From positions 1 through 33,684 of the forward strand of contig JAADIR010000122.1 in assembly GCA_013151245.1 (NCBI GenBank): 33,684 bases of DNA. Direction: 5' to 3'. This stretch comes from Chlorobiota bacterium (GTDB lineage Bacteria; Bacteroidota; Ignavibacteria; Ignavibacteriales; Melioribacteraceae). Of the stretch, positions 6,782 to 14,799 are shown piece by piece; the stretch's first letter is position 1; every line of letters begins with the position of its first letter. Below the pieces are notes generated by a model. The model saw only the letters and a list, made by a program, of their open reading frames with translations. It had not been told where the DNA came from and made no database searches. The position numbers and the translations under genes are program-made.

Positions 6782-8209
6782 ATGAATAGAAAAGTTAAAA
6801 CGAAAATATTAGCGACCGTTGGTCCTGCCACCGATTCGGTTGAAGCCCTTTCGGCGCTTATTAATGCGGGAGTTGACGCTTTCAGACTAAATTTTTCGCA
6901 CGGGAATCCCGAGTATTTTACAAAACTTTACGAAAACATTGAAAAAGTTTTTGCCGAAAAGAAAATCGAAATTCCGATCATCCAAGATCTGCAGGGTCCT
7001 AAAATCAGAATCGGAAAAATGCAAGAGGAAGGAATTGAAATAAAATCCGGCGACACAATTGAAATTACGACGGAAGACGTTGACGGAACTAAAGAGAAGA
7101 TTTCAACCTCGTACAAACAGTTATCCAAAGACATTACAATCGGAAACGCAATTTTAATAAACGACGGTTTAATCCGTCTCGAAGTAAAAGAAATAAACGA
7201 CGATTCGATTATTTGCAAGATTATTGAAGGCGGAAAACTCTTCTCCCGTAAAGGAATGAATCTGCCCGGCGCAAACATATCTGCTCCGTCGCTTACCGAC
7301 CGGGATATCGAGAACCTTGAATTCGCGCTAAAACATCGCGTTGATTACATAGCTCTTTCGTATGTTCGTCATCCCGACGATATTTTCGGATTAAAACAGT
7401 GGTTGAAGGCAAAGGGCATTGAAATTCCGATTATAGCAAAAATAGAAAAACCTGAAGGCGTTGATAATTTTGAATCTATTATGAAAGCGGCGGACGGAAT
7501 TATGCTCGCTCGCGGAGATTTAGGAGTCGAGCTTGCGCCGCAGCTTGTTCCGATAATTCAGAAAAATATTATCCGCAGATGTAACGCGGTCGGCAAATTG
7601 GTAATCACCGCCACTCAAATGTTAGAGTCAATGGTTAGTCATCCCGTTTCCACTCGCGCCGAAGCTTCCGACATTGCAAACGCCGTTTTCGACGGAACCG
7701 ACGTTGTGATGCTGAGCGAAGAGACTTCAATAGGGAAATACGCTGTTGAAGCGGTTTCGGTGATGAACCGGATCGTTCTCGTGGCTGAGTCGCAGTCGCA
7801 GTTTAAGCATGAAATTAAATTTGAAACCCCCGAAGATTTCCTTTCTAACGTTTTGGACGCAACGGGGAGAGCTTATGCAAAAATTTCCGATCAGATGAAC
7901 CTTCGCGCTATTTCGGTGTTTACCCACACCGGACGAGAAGCGGAAATATTAGCAAAATACAGACCGAACGCGCCGATTTACGCTTTCTCGGATAATCATA
8001 AAACGGTTTTAAAAATGAAACTTTATCACGGCGTTTATTCCTACCGTCTGCCGGACTTGCGCGATTATGAAATTGCGGTCAACGGTTCGCTTCTCACATT
8101 GAAAAAGGAAGGACTTGTTCAGCCCGGAGATTTGGTGATTTTTGTAGCCGGCGAACCGAAAAACAGAAACAGCAGAGAGAGTTGGATACGGTATCTTTAC
8201 GTTGATTAA
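6782..8209 (+). CDS. pyk: Pyruvate kinase
   Basis: The enzyme converts phosphoenolpyruvate and ADP to pyruvate and ATP, the last step of glycolysis. The 475-residue chain shows KTKILATVGPATDS at the N-terminus, FRLNFSHG, the QDLQGPKIRIGKM segment leading into the B domain, the active-site block IAKIEKPEGVDNF then DGIMLARGDLGVE (about residues 220-250), and TATQMLESM. The C-terminal allosteric domain is complete. ATG follows the Lon-like stop codon with no gap, and the ribosome site (AGAGG) lies within the upstream gene. It converges on the lipoprotein gene with an eight-base gap, leaving no room for a separate terminator. Confidence 0.97.
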   Translation: MNRKVKTKILATVGPATDSVEALSALINAGVDAFRLNFSHGNPEYFTKLYENIEKVFAEKKIEIPIIQDLQGPKIRIGKMQEEGIEIKSGDTIEITTEDVDGTKEKISTSYKQLSKDITIGNAILINDGLIRLEVKEINDDSIICKIIEGGKLFSRKGMNLPGANISAPSLTDRDIENLEFALKHRVDYIALSYVRHPDDIFGLKQWLKAKGIEIPIIAKIEKPEGVDNFESIMKAADGIMLARGDLGVELAPQLVPIIQKNIIRRCNAVGKLVITATQMLESMVSHPVSTRAEASDIANAVFDGTDVVMLSEETSIGKYAVEAVSVMNRIVLVAESQSQFKHEIKFETPEDFLSNVLDATGRAYAKISDQMNLRAISVFTHTGREAEILAKYRPNAPIYAFSDNHKTVLKMKLYHGVYSYRLPDLRDYEIAVNGSLLTLKKEGLVQPGDLVIFVAGEPKNRNSRESWIRYLYVD

Positions 8210-8217
8210 TAGAAACT

Positions 8218-8805
8218 CTAATATTTGGTATGTTTATTAATGCCAATCATTTTTATTAACGAATTTTGCGCGGCGAACAGATCATTCAAAACATCTTTGT
8301 TCGTCGTTGCGCTGTTTCCGTTCAACTCAAAATAGTTTCCTCCGATAGAAAAAACAACTACGCGTTGTTCAAAACCTTTTGAGTTTAGATATTTATATGC
8401 GCGGACGGGGATTTCATCCGATTTGAAATTTTCTTTTTCAATTATCCGAAGCGAAATTCCGGTTTTTTGAGATTTAATAATTTTACTATATTTGATTAAG
8501 TCCGTTAACGGTTCCTTTTCAATTCTTCCCGCAGAAACGTTATCCATAGCAACCGGAATCAGATTGAGCGAAGCCTTTAGCCCGTTGCGCATTAAAAGAA
8601 TATTATTACAATTGCATTCGTTGTCTTCAACTTGATACCATCCTTGTGGAATAGCGACGCTGAACGATGAATCGGACGGATAGGCGAGTTTGTCTGAAAA
8701 CGGGAAATCGAAATTGTAGCGCGATCGGCTCGAAGAACATGAAAAGAGAAGCGCCGCAAGCGCCGCGAACAATAAGGCTTTTAAAACGCGTTTGTTTAAA
8801 TTCAA
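8218..8805 (-). CDS. Putative lipoprotein of unknown function
   Basis: The 195-residue protein starts with a lipoprotein signal (basic NKRVLK, Leu/Ala-rich core, lipobox LLFSC at about residue 23), so it is probably a lipid-anchored periplasmic or outer-membrane protein. The remainder contains SFSVAIPQGWYQVEDNE, a pattern common in PsbP-like/DUF1795-type folds, but similarity at this level is only suggestive. A CNC motif near residue 65 could be a disulfide or a chance cluster. The start codon is TTG with TTAGGA just upstream; no better ATG precedes the signal sequence. It is divergent from the MFS gene and converges with pyk. Confidence 0.75.
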   Translation of the reverse strand: MNLNKRVLKALLFAALAALLFSCSSSRSRYNFDFPFSDKLAYPSDSSFSVAIPQGWYQVEDNECNCNNILLMRNGLKASLNLIPVAMDNVSAGRIEKEPLTDLIKYSKIIKSQKTGISLRIIEKENFKSDEIPVRAYKYLNSKGFEQRVVVFSIGGNYFELNGNSATTNKDVLNDLFAAQNSLIKMIGINKHTKY

Positions 8806-8965
8806 AATATCCTAACCGTATAATTATCAAAAAAAATATTTGCGGTTAAATCCTTCCGTAAATTTAGTTTCATTTGCTCTTATTTGAAAATTATCGATTC
8901 TTTTATTTTGGACAATCTTTCTTTAGCTTGCGTCGTAATTTTTAGTAATTATTTTCCGTGATGGT

Positions 8966-10120
8966 TTGAGCGAAAACAAAAAATTTCAATCCGGCGGAGT
9001 TGCGTCGATTTCGATAGCTCATTTTTTGCACGACGTTTACTCGTCGATACTTGCGCCCGTTATGCCTCTGCTGATGGAGAAGCTCCAATTTTCATATTCC
9101 ATGGCGGGCTTGCTCTACGTTTTTCAAAGGTTTCCCGCGCTTTTTAATCCCCTTATCGGTCTCGCCGCCGATAAACTTCCCACGCGGATTATGCTTATCG
9201 CCGCGCCTTCGGTAACCGCTTTATCCATGGGGCTTATCGGAATCGCGCCTTCATATACAATCGTCGCGATTCTTCTTTTAATAACGGGAATAAGCGCCGC
9301 GACGTTTCACGTTCCCGCGCCGGTGGTTATTAAAAGCATTGCCGGAAACCGATTGGGCAAGGGGATGAGCTTCTTTATGTTCGGCGGAGAAATAGCGCGT
9401 TCGGCGGGACCGGTGTTAATACTCGGCGCAATTTCACTTTGGGGATTCGAAGGAATTTACAAAACAATTCCCGCCGGTTTTCTCGCTTCGGGAATCCTGT
9501 TTTTCAAATTGAGAAAAATCCGAATTGCCGAAGCGTTCAAAATAAAAAAGAATTCGCGGAAGGCTTCGCACACTTTGAAGAAAATTTATCCGCTTTTAAT
9601 TAAAGTCGCGGGAGTTTCTTTTTTTATGTCGATTATCAAAGCGGCGCTCACTTCATTTCTTCCCGTTTTCTTTTCAGCGCAGGGAAACACGGTTTGGGCG
9701 GGCGGAATCGCCCTTGCAATCGTGCAGCTCGCCGGCGCGTTCGGAACGTTCTCTTCGGGAACGATTTCCGACAAAATAGGAAGAAGAAACACGCTGCTTA
9801 TCATCGGCGCGGTTTCGCCCGTTTTGATGTGGGTTTTCGTTCTTTTCGGCTCGCTCGCCGGAGCGCCAATTCTGCTGCTTGCGGGATTCTTTCTTTTTTC
9901 CAGCACGTCGGTTTTGCTTGCCGTTGTAAACGAATTCAAATCGGAACGCCCGGCGTTTGTAAACGGTCTTTTTATGACGCTCAATTTCATATCCGGCGCC
10001 GGAAGCATTATGCTCATCGGACTTATGAGCGATTGGATAGGAATTGAACTGACTTACAAAATAAGCGCCTTACTCGGCTTCGGAGCGCTCCCGTTTGTAT
10101 TTATGTTGGGGAAGAAATAG
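8966..10120 (+). CDS. MFS exporter of the fosmidomycin-resistance (Fsr) type
   Basis: A 384-residue membrane protein with about 12 hydrophobic helices and a short cytoplasmic loop rich in Lys around residues 185-205. The layout follows E. coli Fsr closely: SIAHFLHDVYSSILAPVMPLL in helix 1, GLAADKLPTR in the first loop, GISAATFHVPAPVV in helix 4, SDKIGRRN after helix 8, and GLMSDWIGIELTYKISALL at the end. Fsr-type proteins are proton-driven exporters; the natural substrate here is unknown. The annotated TTG start has only a weak upstream TGATGG. An out-of-frame ATG-GTT-TGA overlaps the start. It is preceded by a divergent lipoprotein gene. Confidence 0.87.
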   Translation: MSENKKFQSGGVASISIAHFLHDVYSSILAPVMPLLMEKLQFSYSMAGLLYVFQRFPALFNPLIGLAADKLPTRIMLIAAPSVTALSMGLIGIAPSYTIVAILLLITGISAATFHVPAPVVIKSIAGNRLGKGMSFFMFGGEIARSAGPVLILGAISLWGFEGIYKTIPAGFLASGILFFKLRKIRIAEAFKIKKNSRKASHTLKKIYPLLIKVAGVSFFMSIIKAALTSFLPVFFSAQGNTVWAGGIALAIVQLAGAFGTFSSGTISDKIGRRNTLLIIGAVSPVLMWVFVLFGSLAGAPILLLAGFFLFSSTSVLLAVVNEFKSERPAFVNGLFMTLNFISGAGSIMLIGLMSDWIGIELTYKISALLGFGALPFVFMLGKK

Positions 10121-10385
10121 AAAATGTTTGCAAATGAAATTATTTGCATAACGCAGCAAGCTGCAAAAAGAGATTTAAGAACAAGGATTAACGATTTTCG
10201 ATTTCAGATCAAAACTTCAAAAATCGTTCCCGAAAACTTTCGGGATTAATCGATATTCGATATTACTTTGCAAAAAAAATGCATTTGTAAATTTCTTAAC
10301 AAAAAAAACAGCTTGTCCCGATGCTTTTTATCGGGAAGGATTTAATTGACAATACTATATAAATTGAATTAAAAATTTAACCTTT

Positions 10386-10517
10386 ATGAAAACTATTACC
10401 TTAAAACATTTTAATAAAATTCTAAAAAGAATAATACTCACACGGAAATTAAAAGCGGAATCAAAACTAGTTAAAAAAGAATCGCTCAAGGTTTTAAGAG
10501 AATTTGAGAGATTATAA
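10386..10517 (+). CDS. Small basic ORF, possible antitoxin remnant
   Basis: A 43-codon ORF beginning MKTITLKHFNKILKRI and ending EFERL, strongly basic and predicted helical. There is no clear Shine-Dalgarno site; TTGACA lies about 40 bases upstream. Its position beside a possible toxin-like tail in another frame and just upstream of an intact toxin-antitoxin pair suggests a decayed module. It is too short to assign with confidence and could be non-coding. Confidence 0.3.
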   Translation: MKTITLKHFNKILKRIILTRKLKAESKLVKKESLKVLREFERL

Positions 10518-10623
10518 TAGACGGTTCATAAAAAAATTAGGTAGAGTTCCTGTTGGAATTCAAACTAAGCTAAAAAAGTTTATTTATCTTATTTGATTTT
10601 TTATAATAACAATCGAATTTCCC

Positions 10624-10666
10624 TTGCTTTTTCCGCCCCAAGAGTTTATATTAAAAAGTATAAACT
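10624..10666 (+). promoter_or_regulatory. Toxin-antitoxin promoter overlapped by an operator dyad
   Basis: TTGCTT (10624) and TATATT (10647) are separated by 17 bases, a good sigma70-type pair. The dyad AGTTTATA-N8-TATAAACT (10643-10666) covers the -10 box and the expected start site. In Phd/VapB-type modules the antitoxin represses its own promoter by binding such a site, so autoregulation is a natural inference. The antitoxin ATG follows 17 bases beyond the dyad. Confidence 0.6.
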
Positions 10667-10683
10667 TAATAAAGGAGAAAATT

Positions 10684-10923
10684 ATGTATTCCACCGCAAA
10701 AGAGCTTAGATTTCACACAAAGGAACTACTGGAATCGGTTTCCCGCGGAGAAGAAGTTATTATTACTTTCCGCGGAAAACCTTTTGCAAAATTAGTACCC
10801 GTGGAACAATCCGGCAAAAAGTCAAACGGAACGAACGATCTTTTCGGAATATGGAAAGACAGAACCGATTTGGACGACGTAAACGCTTATATTCGTAAAA
10901 TCAGAAAGGAAAGATTCTTATGA
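10684..10923 (+). CDS. Phd/YefM-family antitoxin
   Basis: The 79-residue protein starts MYSTAKELRFHTKELLESV and continues GEEVIITFRGKPFAKLVPV, the typical N-terminal DNA-binding fold of Phd/YefM antitoxins. The C-terminal part (DLFGIWKDRTDLDDVNAYIRKIRKERF) is the region that normally wraps and blocks the toxin. The ORF track begins 20 codons earlier at a TTG inside the promoter; ATG 10684 is preferred because AAAGGAG sits eight bases upstream. Its stop overlaps the toxin start by four bases (ATGA), so the pair is translated together. It is expected to repress its own promoter through the adjoining dyad. Confidence 0.88.
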   Translation: MYSTAKELRFHTKELLESVSRGEEVIITFRGKPFAKLVPVEQSGKKSNGTNDLFGIWKDRTDLDDVNAYIRKIRKERFL

Positions 10924-11300
10924 TTATGATAGATTCGGACGTTCTGATTTGGTATATGCGCGGAAATCCAAAAGCAAAAAAGTCAATTGAAAAATTGAAC
11001 GGTTTCTTTATTTCCGTCGTAACTTATATGGAACTGGTTCAGGGGATGAGAAACAAAAAAGAACTTGCATTGTTAAGAGCGGCGTTGAGAAAATGGAACG
11101 CAAAAATTTTGTTTATTAATGAAGATATTTCCGCCAAAGCAATGTTTTTGGCGGAACAGCATTATTTAAGCGCTTCTCTCGTTTTAGCGGACGCGCTTAT
11201 TGCTTCAACCGCAATTTCAAACGGCGTAAAATTACTGACGGGCAATATAAAACATTACAAGCCAATCAAAAATATTGAATTGGAAAGCTTTAGACCGTAA
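10920..11300 (+). CDS. vapC: VapC-type PIN-domain toxin
   Basis: A 126-residue PIN-domain ribonuclease. Acidic metal-binding positions are visible: Asp in MIDSDVLIWYMRGN (residue 5), Glu in TYMELVQGMR, and Asp in LVLADALIASTA. The fourth position reads LLTGNIKHYKPI, where Asn replaces the acidic residue, as in many active VapC proteins. VapC toxins cut tRNA or rRNA and are neutralised by the partner antitoxin. The ATG overlaps the antitoxin stop codon (ATGA). The target RNA cannot be read from sequence. Confidence 0.9.
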   Translation: MIMIDSDVLIWYMRGNPKAKKSIEKLNGFFISVVTYMELVQGMRNKKELALLRAALRKWNAKILFINEDISAKAMFLAEQHYLSASLVLADALIASTAISNGVKLLTGNIKHYKPIKNIELESFRP

Positions 11301-11373
11301 ATTTTTAATGAGTTATTACATCCGGCGCATTTTCTAATTCCATACATTTGAAAAAACAAAAAGAATCGTTATC

Positions 11374-11402
11374 TTGATAGTATCAAATGATACTATTATA
11401 TG
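11374..11402 (+). promoter_or_regulatory. Fic gene promoter with central palindromic operator
   Basis: TTGATA (11374) and TTATAT/TATATG (11396-11402) are spaced 16-17 bases apart. Between and across them lies a dyad with perfect nine-base arms, ATAGTATCA-AA-TGATACTAT (11377-11396). The predicted transcription start falls within a few bases of ATG 11410, so the mRNA may be leaderless. Binding of a repressor here would block RNA polymerase. The repressor is unknown; the Fic protein's own winged-helix tail is one candidate. Confidence 0.5.
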
Positions 11403-11409
11403 TTTTGAA

Positions 11410-12366
11410 ATGAAACCGCCGTATGAAATAACGCCGACTATTTTACGTTTAATAACATTAATTTCCGAGAAAATCGGAGAGGTTAACGCTAGTTATATTG
11501 CCAAACCGTCCCCTCGGCTGCGAAAGCAGAATAAAATTAAAACTATTCATTCATCCTTAAAAATCGAAGGAAACTCTCTTTCGGAAGAACAAGTAACGGC
11601 AATAATTGAAAACAAACGGGTTATTGGAAAGCAAAAAGACATTTTAGAAGTTCAGAACGCGGTAGCGGTTTATGATAATATAGCTTCGTTTAATCCATCA
11701 TCGGAAGGATCTTTTTTGAAAGCTCATAAAATTTTAATGAAAAATTTAGTTGAGCGTCCGGGAAAATATAGAACTTCAAACGTTGGCATTTTTAAGAATG
11801 CTAAAATTACGCATCTAGCCCCTCCGCCGAAAAATGTTCCGTTTCTTATGAAAGAGCTTTTTAGATATTTAAAAAAATATGATGAAGTCGAGCTAATCAA
11901 AAGTTGCGTATTTCATTACGAAATGGAGTTTATTCACCCGTTTTTAGACGGGAACGGGCGTATGGGCAGGCTTTGGCAAACATTAATCTTATTGCAAAAA
12001 TATCCGGCGTTTGAAAATCTACCTTTCGAGTCATTAATTCGCTCAACGCAAAAGGAATACTACGCGGCTCTTGAAACAAGCGATAAAAACGGGAATTCCA
12101 CTGCGTTTATCGAGTATATGTTAAATGTTTTGAAAGAATCGCTGGATGAACTATTAAGTTTTAACAATAAAACTTTTACGAGCGAAGAAAGATTGGAATA
12201 TTTTCTTTCCTTAAATAGCGGAGAATTTACGCGGAAAGATTATATGAATTTGTTCAAGACAATTTCAACTTCAACCGCCAGCAGAGATTTACAACGCGGC
12301 GTGATAAATAAAAAAATAATAAAAATCGGCTTAAAAAATAAAACGAAATATAAACCTGCAACCTAA
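11410..12366 (+). CDS. Fic family protein (predicted AMP-transferase) with winged-helix tail
   Basis: From ATG 11410 the protein has 318 residues. The Fic core carries the complete catalytic motif HPFLDGNGRMGR (His near residue 176), so the active site looks intact. An N-terminal inhibitory helix is visible as SLKIEGN near residues 49-55, matching the [S/T]xxxE[G/N] rule of self-inhibited class II Fic proteins. The C-terminus (TRKDYMNLFKTISTSTASRDLQ) looks like a winged helix. Fic enzymes attach AMP, or sometimes other groups, to hydroxyl side chains of target proteins; the target is unknown. The ORF track starts at TTG 11374, but that codon is the likely -35 box, so ATG 11410 is preferred although it has no Shine-Dalgarno site. 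It follows the VapC module. Confidence 0.9.
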   Translation: MKPPYEITPTILRLITLISEKIGEVNASYIAKPSPRLRKQNKIKTIHSSLKIEGNSLSEEQVTAIIENKRVIGKQKDILEVQNAVAVYDNIASFNPSSEGSFLKAHKILMKNLVERPGKYRTSNVGIFKNAKITHLAPPPKNVPFLMKELFRYLKKYDEVELIKSCVFHYEMEFIHPFLDGNGRMGRLWQTLILLQKYPAFENLPFESLIRSTQKEYYAALETSDKNGNSTAFIEYMLNVLKESLDELLSFNNKTFTSEERLEYFLSLNSGEFTRKDYMNLFKTISTSTASRDLQRGVINKKIIKIGLKNKTKYKPAT

Positions 12367-12383
12367 TCGGAACAATACTTCAT

Positions 12384-12452
12384 CATCCTGCATCATGAAT
12401 CCTGCATCCTGAATCTTGTATCCTGTATCTTGCATCCAGAATCCTGCATCCG
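12384..12452. repeat. Imperfect heptamer tandem array (NATCCTG, about ten units)
   Basis: Ten adjacent seven-base units follow the pattern NATCCTG (for example CATCCTG, AATCCTG, TATCCTG, CATCCAG), with single-base changes in several. The array lies between the Fic stop codon and the proS leader. The ORF track reads through it as the first residues of a false N-terminal extension of proS. Such arrays can change length by slippage. Confidence 0.8.
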
Positions 12453-12529
12453 TTTTCCCTCCTTTCAATTCCCTCATTCATTTCGTATTTTTGCTTTTCG
12501 TATTTTTATCAATTAGAGAAGATTTTTTC

Positions 12530-14227
12530 ATGAAACAGAGCAAAGCTTTTATACCTACGTTAAAAGAAGTTCCGGCGGACGCGGTAATTCCAAGTCATAT
12601 TTTAATGATAAGAGCCGGTATGGTTAAGATGTTGTCGGCGGGAATTTACAGTTTCCTCCCGCTCGGATATAAAGTGATAAAACAAATTACCGAAATTATC
12701 CGCGAGGAAATAGACGCTATCGGCGGACAAGAATTTCACCTTCCCGCGTTGAACCCGCGCGAAATATGGGAAGAAACGGGACGCGTAGAAGCTTTCGGCG
12801 ATACGATGTTTCATATAAAAAATAGAGATTACGTTCTTGCGCCTACGCACGAAGAAATAATGACTTTTCACGCAAAGGGCATTTTAAAATCATACAAAGA
12901 ACTGCCGCAGATTTGGTATCAGATTCAAACAAAATTCCGCAACGAAGCGCGTCCCCGCAGCGGCGTTATCCGCGGAAGACAATTCCTTATGAAAGACGCT
13001 TACTCGTTCGATAAATCGTTTGAAGATTTGGACGTTTCGTATGAAAAACATAACAAAGCTTACCGGAAAATATTCGACCGCTGCGGAATAAAATATTTCG
13101 TAGTCGGCGCTTCCAGCGGCGCGATGGGCGGAAGCAAATCGGAAGAATTTATGGTGCGCTCCGACGCGGGCGAAGACACGGTCGCTCATTGCGAAAAGTG
13201 CGGATACGCCGCAAACATTGAAGTTGCGCAGTCTGTAATAGAATCGGTTCCGCGACATGAGGAAAGCAAAGAGATTTACGAAATAAGCACGCCGAACGTA
13301 AAATCAATCGACGAGCTTTGCGATTTTTTAAAAATCGACGAAAGGGAAACGGCTAAATCCCGCGTTTATATTTGCAACGACGAACCCGTTCTCGCGCTTA
13401 TTTCCGGAAATGAAGAAATAAACGAAACGAAACTCGAAGCGGTTCTCGGCGCTCCGGTTCGCCCCGGACGTCCGGAAGAATTGAAAGAGATTAGCGGCGC
13501 GGACGCGGGTTCAATTGGACCTATCGGCTTCAAACATAGAATAATAGCGGACTTGCGCTTGAAGGACGGCAACAATCTTTACAGCGGCGCCAACAAAAAC
13601 GATTTTCACATCGGCGGAATTGATTTGAAACGGGACGTTCCGAACATCGAGTATTTCGATCTGCGCTCCGTCGAATCCGGCGAAACCTGCATCCGCTGCG
13701 GCGAAAAGCTGGAAGTGTTTAAAGCTATTGAACTCGGACACATTTTCAAACTCGGCACAAGATATTCCGAAGCTATGGGCGCAAACTTTCTGGACGTTAA
13801 CGGAAAAGACCACCCGCTTGTGATGGGAAGCTACGGCATAGGCGTCGAAAGGGTTTTGGCTTGCTACATCGAGCAGCACTACGACGACAAAGGAATTATT
13901 TGGGAAGGCGAACTGAAACCGTTCGATTTGCATATTGTTTCGCTAAACATTAAAAATGAAGACGTGCGGCGCGAAAGTAATAAACTTTACGACGAACTGA
14001 CCGCAAAAGGCTATTCGGTTCTCTTTGACGATAGAGCAAACGTTCAAGCCGGCTTTAAATTTAACGACGCCGATTTGATTGGCGTTCCGCTTCAAATTGT
14101 TGTCGGAGATAGGGGATTAAAAGAAAACTCCGTCGAAGTAAAAATCAGAAAATCCGGCGAAAGAACGAAAGTGAATCTCGACGAAATTTATTCGAAAATT
14201 GAAGATTTGGTAAAAGAAGCCGGTTGA
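12530..14227 (+). CDS. proS: Prolyl-tRNA synthetase, bacterial type with editing insert
   Basis: The enzyme charges tRNA-Pro with proline. Starting at ATG 12530 (MKQSKAFIPTLKEVP) the product has 565 residues, the normal size for the bacterial form. Class II motifs are present: TKFRNEARPRSGVIRGRQFLMKD in motif 2, with the INS editing domain following, and GSYGIGVERVLACYIEQ in motif 3, then the anticodon-binding domain. The INS domain removes mischarged Ala. The ORF track begins 38 codons upstream inside a heptamer repeat, which is rejected; AGAGAAG lies about 10 bases upstream of the chosen ATG. A TATTTTTG box at 12486-12493 is a possible promoter element. A terminator follows. The trans-editing YbaK gene lies 3 kb downstream. 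Confidence 0.96.
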   Translation: MKQSKAFIPTLKEVPADAVIPSHILMIRAGMVKMLSAGIYSFLPLGYKVIKQITEIIREEIDAIGGQEFHLPALNPREIWEETGRVEAFGDTMFHIKNRDYVLAPTHEEIMTFHAKGILKSYKELPQIWYQIQTKFRNEARPRSGVIRGRQFLMKDAYSFDKSFEDLDVSYEKHNKAYRKIFDRCGIKYFVVGASSGAMGGSKSEEFMVRSDAGEDTVAHCEKCGYAANIEVAQSVIESVPRHEESKEIYEISTPNVKSIDELCDFLKIDERETAKSRVYICNDEPVLALISGNEEINETKLEAVLGAPVRPGRPEELKEISGADAGSIGPIGFKHRIIADLRLKDGNNLYSGANKNDFHIGGIDLKRDVPNIEYFDLRSVESGETCIRCGEKLEVFKAIELGHIFKLGTRYSEAMGANFLDVNGKDHPLVMGSYGIGVERVLACYIEQHYDDKGIIWEGELKPFDLHIVSLNIKNEDVRRESNKLYDELTAKGYSVLFDDRANVQAGFKFNDADLIGVPLQIVVGDRGLKENSVEVKIRKSGERTKVNLDEIYSKIEDLVKEAG

Positions 14228-14242
14228 CAAAAATGTAAAATG

Positions 14243-14280
14243 ACGACAAAGTCTATCGGAAAAGCAGACTTTGTCGTTTT
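14243..14280 (+). terminator. Rho-independent terminator of proS
   Basis: The arms ACGACAAAGTCT and AGACTTTGTCGT form a perfect 12-bp stem around an 11-base loop, followed by TTTT. It begins 15 bases after the proS stop and lies between proS and the convergent MmcQ/YjbR gene. The A-rich sequence on its left could give weaker termination in the other direction. Confidence 0.8.
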
Positions 14281-14305
14281 CAGCGGCGCGCAATAACGAG
14301 GTTTA

Positions 14306-14656
14306 TTATTTGTTCAACTCGTCTTTTGCTTTTTTTGTCAATCCTTTTACTACAAGATCGTACGAATCGTCGATCCAATCGTAAATCAGTTTGACGTCGG
14401 TTATCAATTCCGGTTTAATTGTGTTCCAATGTTTTTTGTTCATGTGAAAACCGGGCTCTACTCCTTCGTGTCGTTCCCGAAGTTCAATCGCATTTTCGGG
14501 ATCGCATTTTACGTTGAGACTAACCGGCGGAATGATATTCAGCAGGCAGAACATTTTATTCATTACTTTGAATACGAGCGTTTCATCGTCGAAAGGAAAA
14601 CTTTCCGTCGTTCCTTTTTTTGCAAGGCAATGCGTTCTGATATTTTCTACAAACAT
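14306..14656 (-). CDS. MmcQ/YjbR family protein
   Basis: The 116-residue protein shows the family pattern: a short start (MFVENIRTHCLAKKGTTESFPF), DETLVFKVMNKMFCLL, the LNVKCDPENAIELRER segment, GFHMNKKHWNTI, and a final helix with LIYDWIDDSYDLVVKGL. The family has a CyaY-like alpha/beta fold and has been linked to DNA binding, but no specific role is established. It converges with proS and is divergent from the S41 protease gene. No strong Shine-Dalgarno site precedes the ATG. Confidence 0.88.
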   Translation of the reverse strand: MFVENIRTHCLAKKGTTESFPFDDETLVFKVMNKMFCLLNIIPPVSLNVKCDPENAIELRERHEGVEPGFHMNKKHWNTIKPELITDVKLIYDWIDDSYDLVVKGLTKKAKDELNK

Positions 14657-14799
14657 AATTTAGTTTAGACCGTCAAATATTATATGAGACGCTTTAATAT
14701 TGGCAAGTTATCAAATATTAATTTTATTTCCACAATTTTGAAACAATTATTTTAATTTACTGTATGAAAAATTTACATATAAAAAATCAGGTTGAAATT

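Larger units (their letters stand above)
10121..10683. other. 563-bp AT-rich spacer with hairpins and a small ORF
   Basis: Two hairpins with similar arms are present: TCCCGAAA..TTTCGGGA at 10228-10245 and TCCCGAT..ATCGGGA at 10316-10336. Neither is followed by a T run. A 43-codon ORF lies at 10386-10517. Beyond it, another frame (10504-10593) reads LRDYNRRFIKKLGRVPVGIQ and onward to a stop, which resembles the C-terminal end of a small toxin but has no proper start. The last 60 bases carry the toxin-antitoxin promoter. Confidence 0.5.

Noticed and set aside
12416-12529. 38-residue N-terminal extension of proS
   Set aside because: It starts within the heptamer repeat (MYPVSCIQNPAS) and looks like translated non-coding sequence; the family start is MKQSKAFIPTLK.
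13511-13933. 140-residue - strand ORF inside proS
   Set aside because: Its translation shows no family motif and lies wholly within a well-supported gene; many such shadows occur in the track.
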